From contig JAUVPY010000146.1 of the NCBI GenBank assembly GCA_030598425.1, positions 1-6,772 on the forward strand: a stretch of 6,772 bases of DNA, in the 5' to 3' direction. Positions 6,153 through 6,772 of this stretch are shown here, in pieces. The stretch comes from Anaerolineae bacterium. Its GTDB lineage: Bacteria > Chloroflexota > Anaerolineae > 4572-78 > NAK82. Both the position numbers and the translations under genes were made by a program. Under the pieces are notes generated by a model that saw only the letters and a program-made list of their open reading frames with translations, ran no database searches and had not been told where the DNA came from. How positions within the stretch are numbered: the first letter of the stretch is position 1; every line of letters begins with the position of its first letter.

Positions 6153-6772
6153 TCACGTAGAGCTTGCTTCAGGAACTATCTGGAAAGACGGCACGGGGCG
6201 CCCCTTTCGATTCTGGAGGGCATTCAAGGCACGCCAAGAGATCATCCGCGCCAGATTCGCTGGCCAATCGGCAAACATGTATGAGAGCCGTTCGCTGAAC
6301 GCAAACTGGATCGGCTCCAGTTGGTAGTCAAATGCCGGCATCTCCTGTGCGGCACGTGCTTGGACGAACGCGATCTCACCCTTGGGCAAGACCTGGCGGA
6401 AGCGGCCGATCGAATTGGTCGAGATTACGCCCGGCTCGCGCTCGCCGTAGGAGCTATTCCCGCCCTTTTCCAGAAAGGATCCTCCGCCTTCCATCGCGAG
6501 CATAGCAGGCGAATAGTCTTCACCGATGAAAGCGCAGATCTCTCGCAGGTTTTCTTCGGGCCGAGTCGCCAACGCTTCGTAGCGGACGGTTCTATAGCGG
6601 TCCGGGTATCGTTGCTGATGGCGTTTCGCTAGCCTTGCCGACGACAGCCACATCGCTGTTCCAGCGCCGATTCCTCCTCGCCGGACCTTCCAGCGGGTGA
6701 TGACTGAGGCATATCTGTCGCGGGGGTCGCGGATCATGTGCAGGATCCTGGCGGTAGGATAGGCCGCGAAGA
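6153..6772 (-). CDS. Sulfotransferase family protein, C-terminal part (5' end beyond window)
   Basis: The frame is open from the right edge of the window to TGA at 6155-6153, giving 205 residues. The Met of HMIRDPRD (6737) is internal: the preceding codons read FAAYPTARIL, so the coding sequence continues outside the window. ILHMIRDPRDRYAS is the strand, Arg and Ser of the 3'-phosphate-binding (3'-PB) motif of PAPS-dependent sulfotransferases. The later stretch RYEALATRPEENLREICAFIG matches the usual downstream helix, in which Glu/Asp-Pro-Glu and an FLG/FIG end are typical. The 5'-phosphosulfate-binding loop would be upstream and cannot be checked. The enzyme would transfer sulfate from PAPS to a hydroxyl or amine, here plausibly on a sugar of the polysaccharide or a lipid-linked intermediate. 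It lies 59 nt before the O-antigen ligase-like gene, which suggests co-transcription. The substrate is inferred from context only. Confidence 0.88.
   Translation of the reverse strand, partial: FAAYPTARILHMIRDPRDRYASVITRWKVRRGGIGAGTAMWLSSARLAKRHQQRYPDRYRTVRYEALATRPEENLREICAFIGEDYSPAMLAMEGGGSFLEKGGNSSYGEREPGVISTNSIGRFRQVLPKGEIAFVQARAAQEMPAFDYQLEPIQFAFSERLSYMFADWPANLARMISWRALNALQNRKGRPVPSFQIVPEASST

Noticed and set aside
1..6772. tRNA or rRNA genes, CRISPR arrays, insertion sequences, integrase or toxin-antitoxin genes
   Set aside because: I saw no cloverleaf-like, repeat-spacer, terminal-inverted-repeat or transposase signatures on either strand. The window is almost fully accounted for by five coding regions.

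Overview
The window reads as an interior slice of a bacterial surface-polysaccharide (exopolysaccharide, capsule or O-antigen type) biosynthesis locus. All five genes I can support lie on the minus strand. Transcription therefore runs from high to low coordinates, and both edges cut through a gene. GC content looks to be in the mid-to-high 50s by eye. Start codons are a mixture of ATG and GTG, some with recognisable Shine-Dalgarno sequences. Nothing in the window fixes the phylum, though this kind of gene set is typical of free-living environmental bacteria. There are no tRNA, rRNA, CRISPR or transposon signatures.

The layout in transcription order is as follows. (1) 6772-6153 is the C-terminal part of a PAPS-dependent-type sulfotransferase, with its 5' end beyond the window. 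(2) 6093-4618 is a 491-residue polytopic membrane protein of the O-antigen ligase/polymerase (Wzy_C/WaaL) superfamily. (3) 4617-4499 is the largest intergenic gap, about 119 bp. It holds overlapping palindromes and a curious chain of overlapping mini-ORFs. (4) 4498-2939 is a 519-residue two-domain protein with a nucleotidyltransferase-like N-terminus (TDLDLLVD) and a thymidylate-kinase-like P-loop C-terminus. (5) 2888/2882-888 is a 666-residue fusion of a second thymidylate-kinase-like P-loop domain to an aminoglycoside-phosphotransferase/CotS-like kinase domain. (6) 815-1 is the N-terminal 271 residues of a GT4-type glycosyltransferase starting at GTG, with its 3' end beyond the window.

My interpretation is that the glycosyltransferase builds the glycan, the Wzy_C protein polymerises it or attaches it to its carrier, and the sulfotransferase decorates it. 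The two multidomain proteins between them are the least understood part. Together they carry four predicted nucleotide-dependent catalytic domains, two of which are TMPK-like, and they sit next to each other in a glycan operon where ordinary dTMP synthesis would not be expected. The most plausible, unproven, reading is that they phosphorylate or otherwise modify a glycan, a lipid-linked intermediate or a small polar substituent. This pair is the best candidate here for undescribed biochemistry. Nothing in the window proves a new system.
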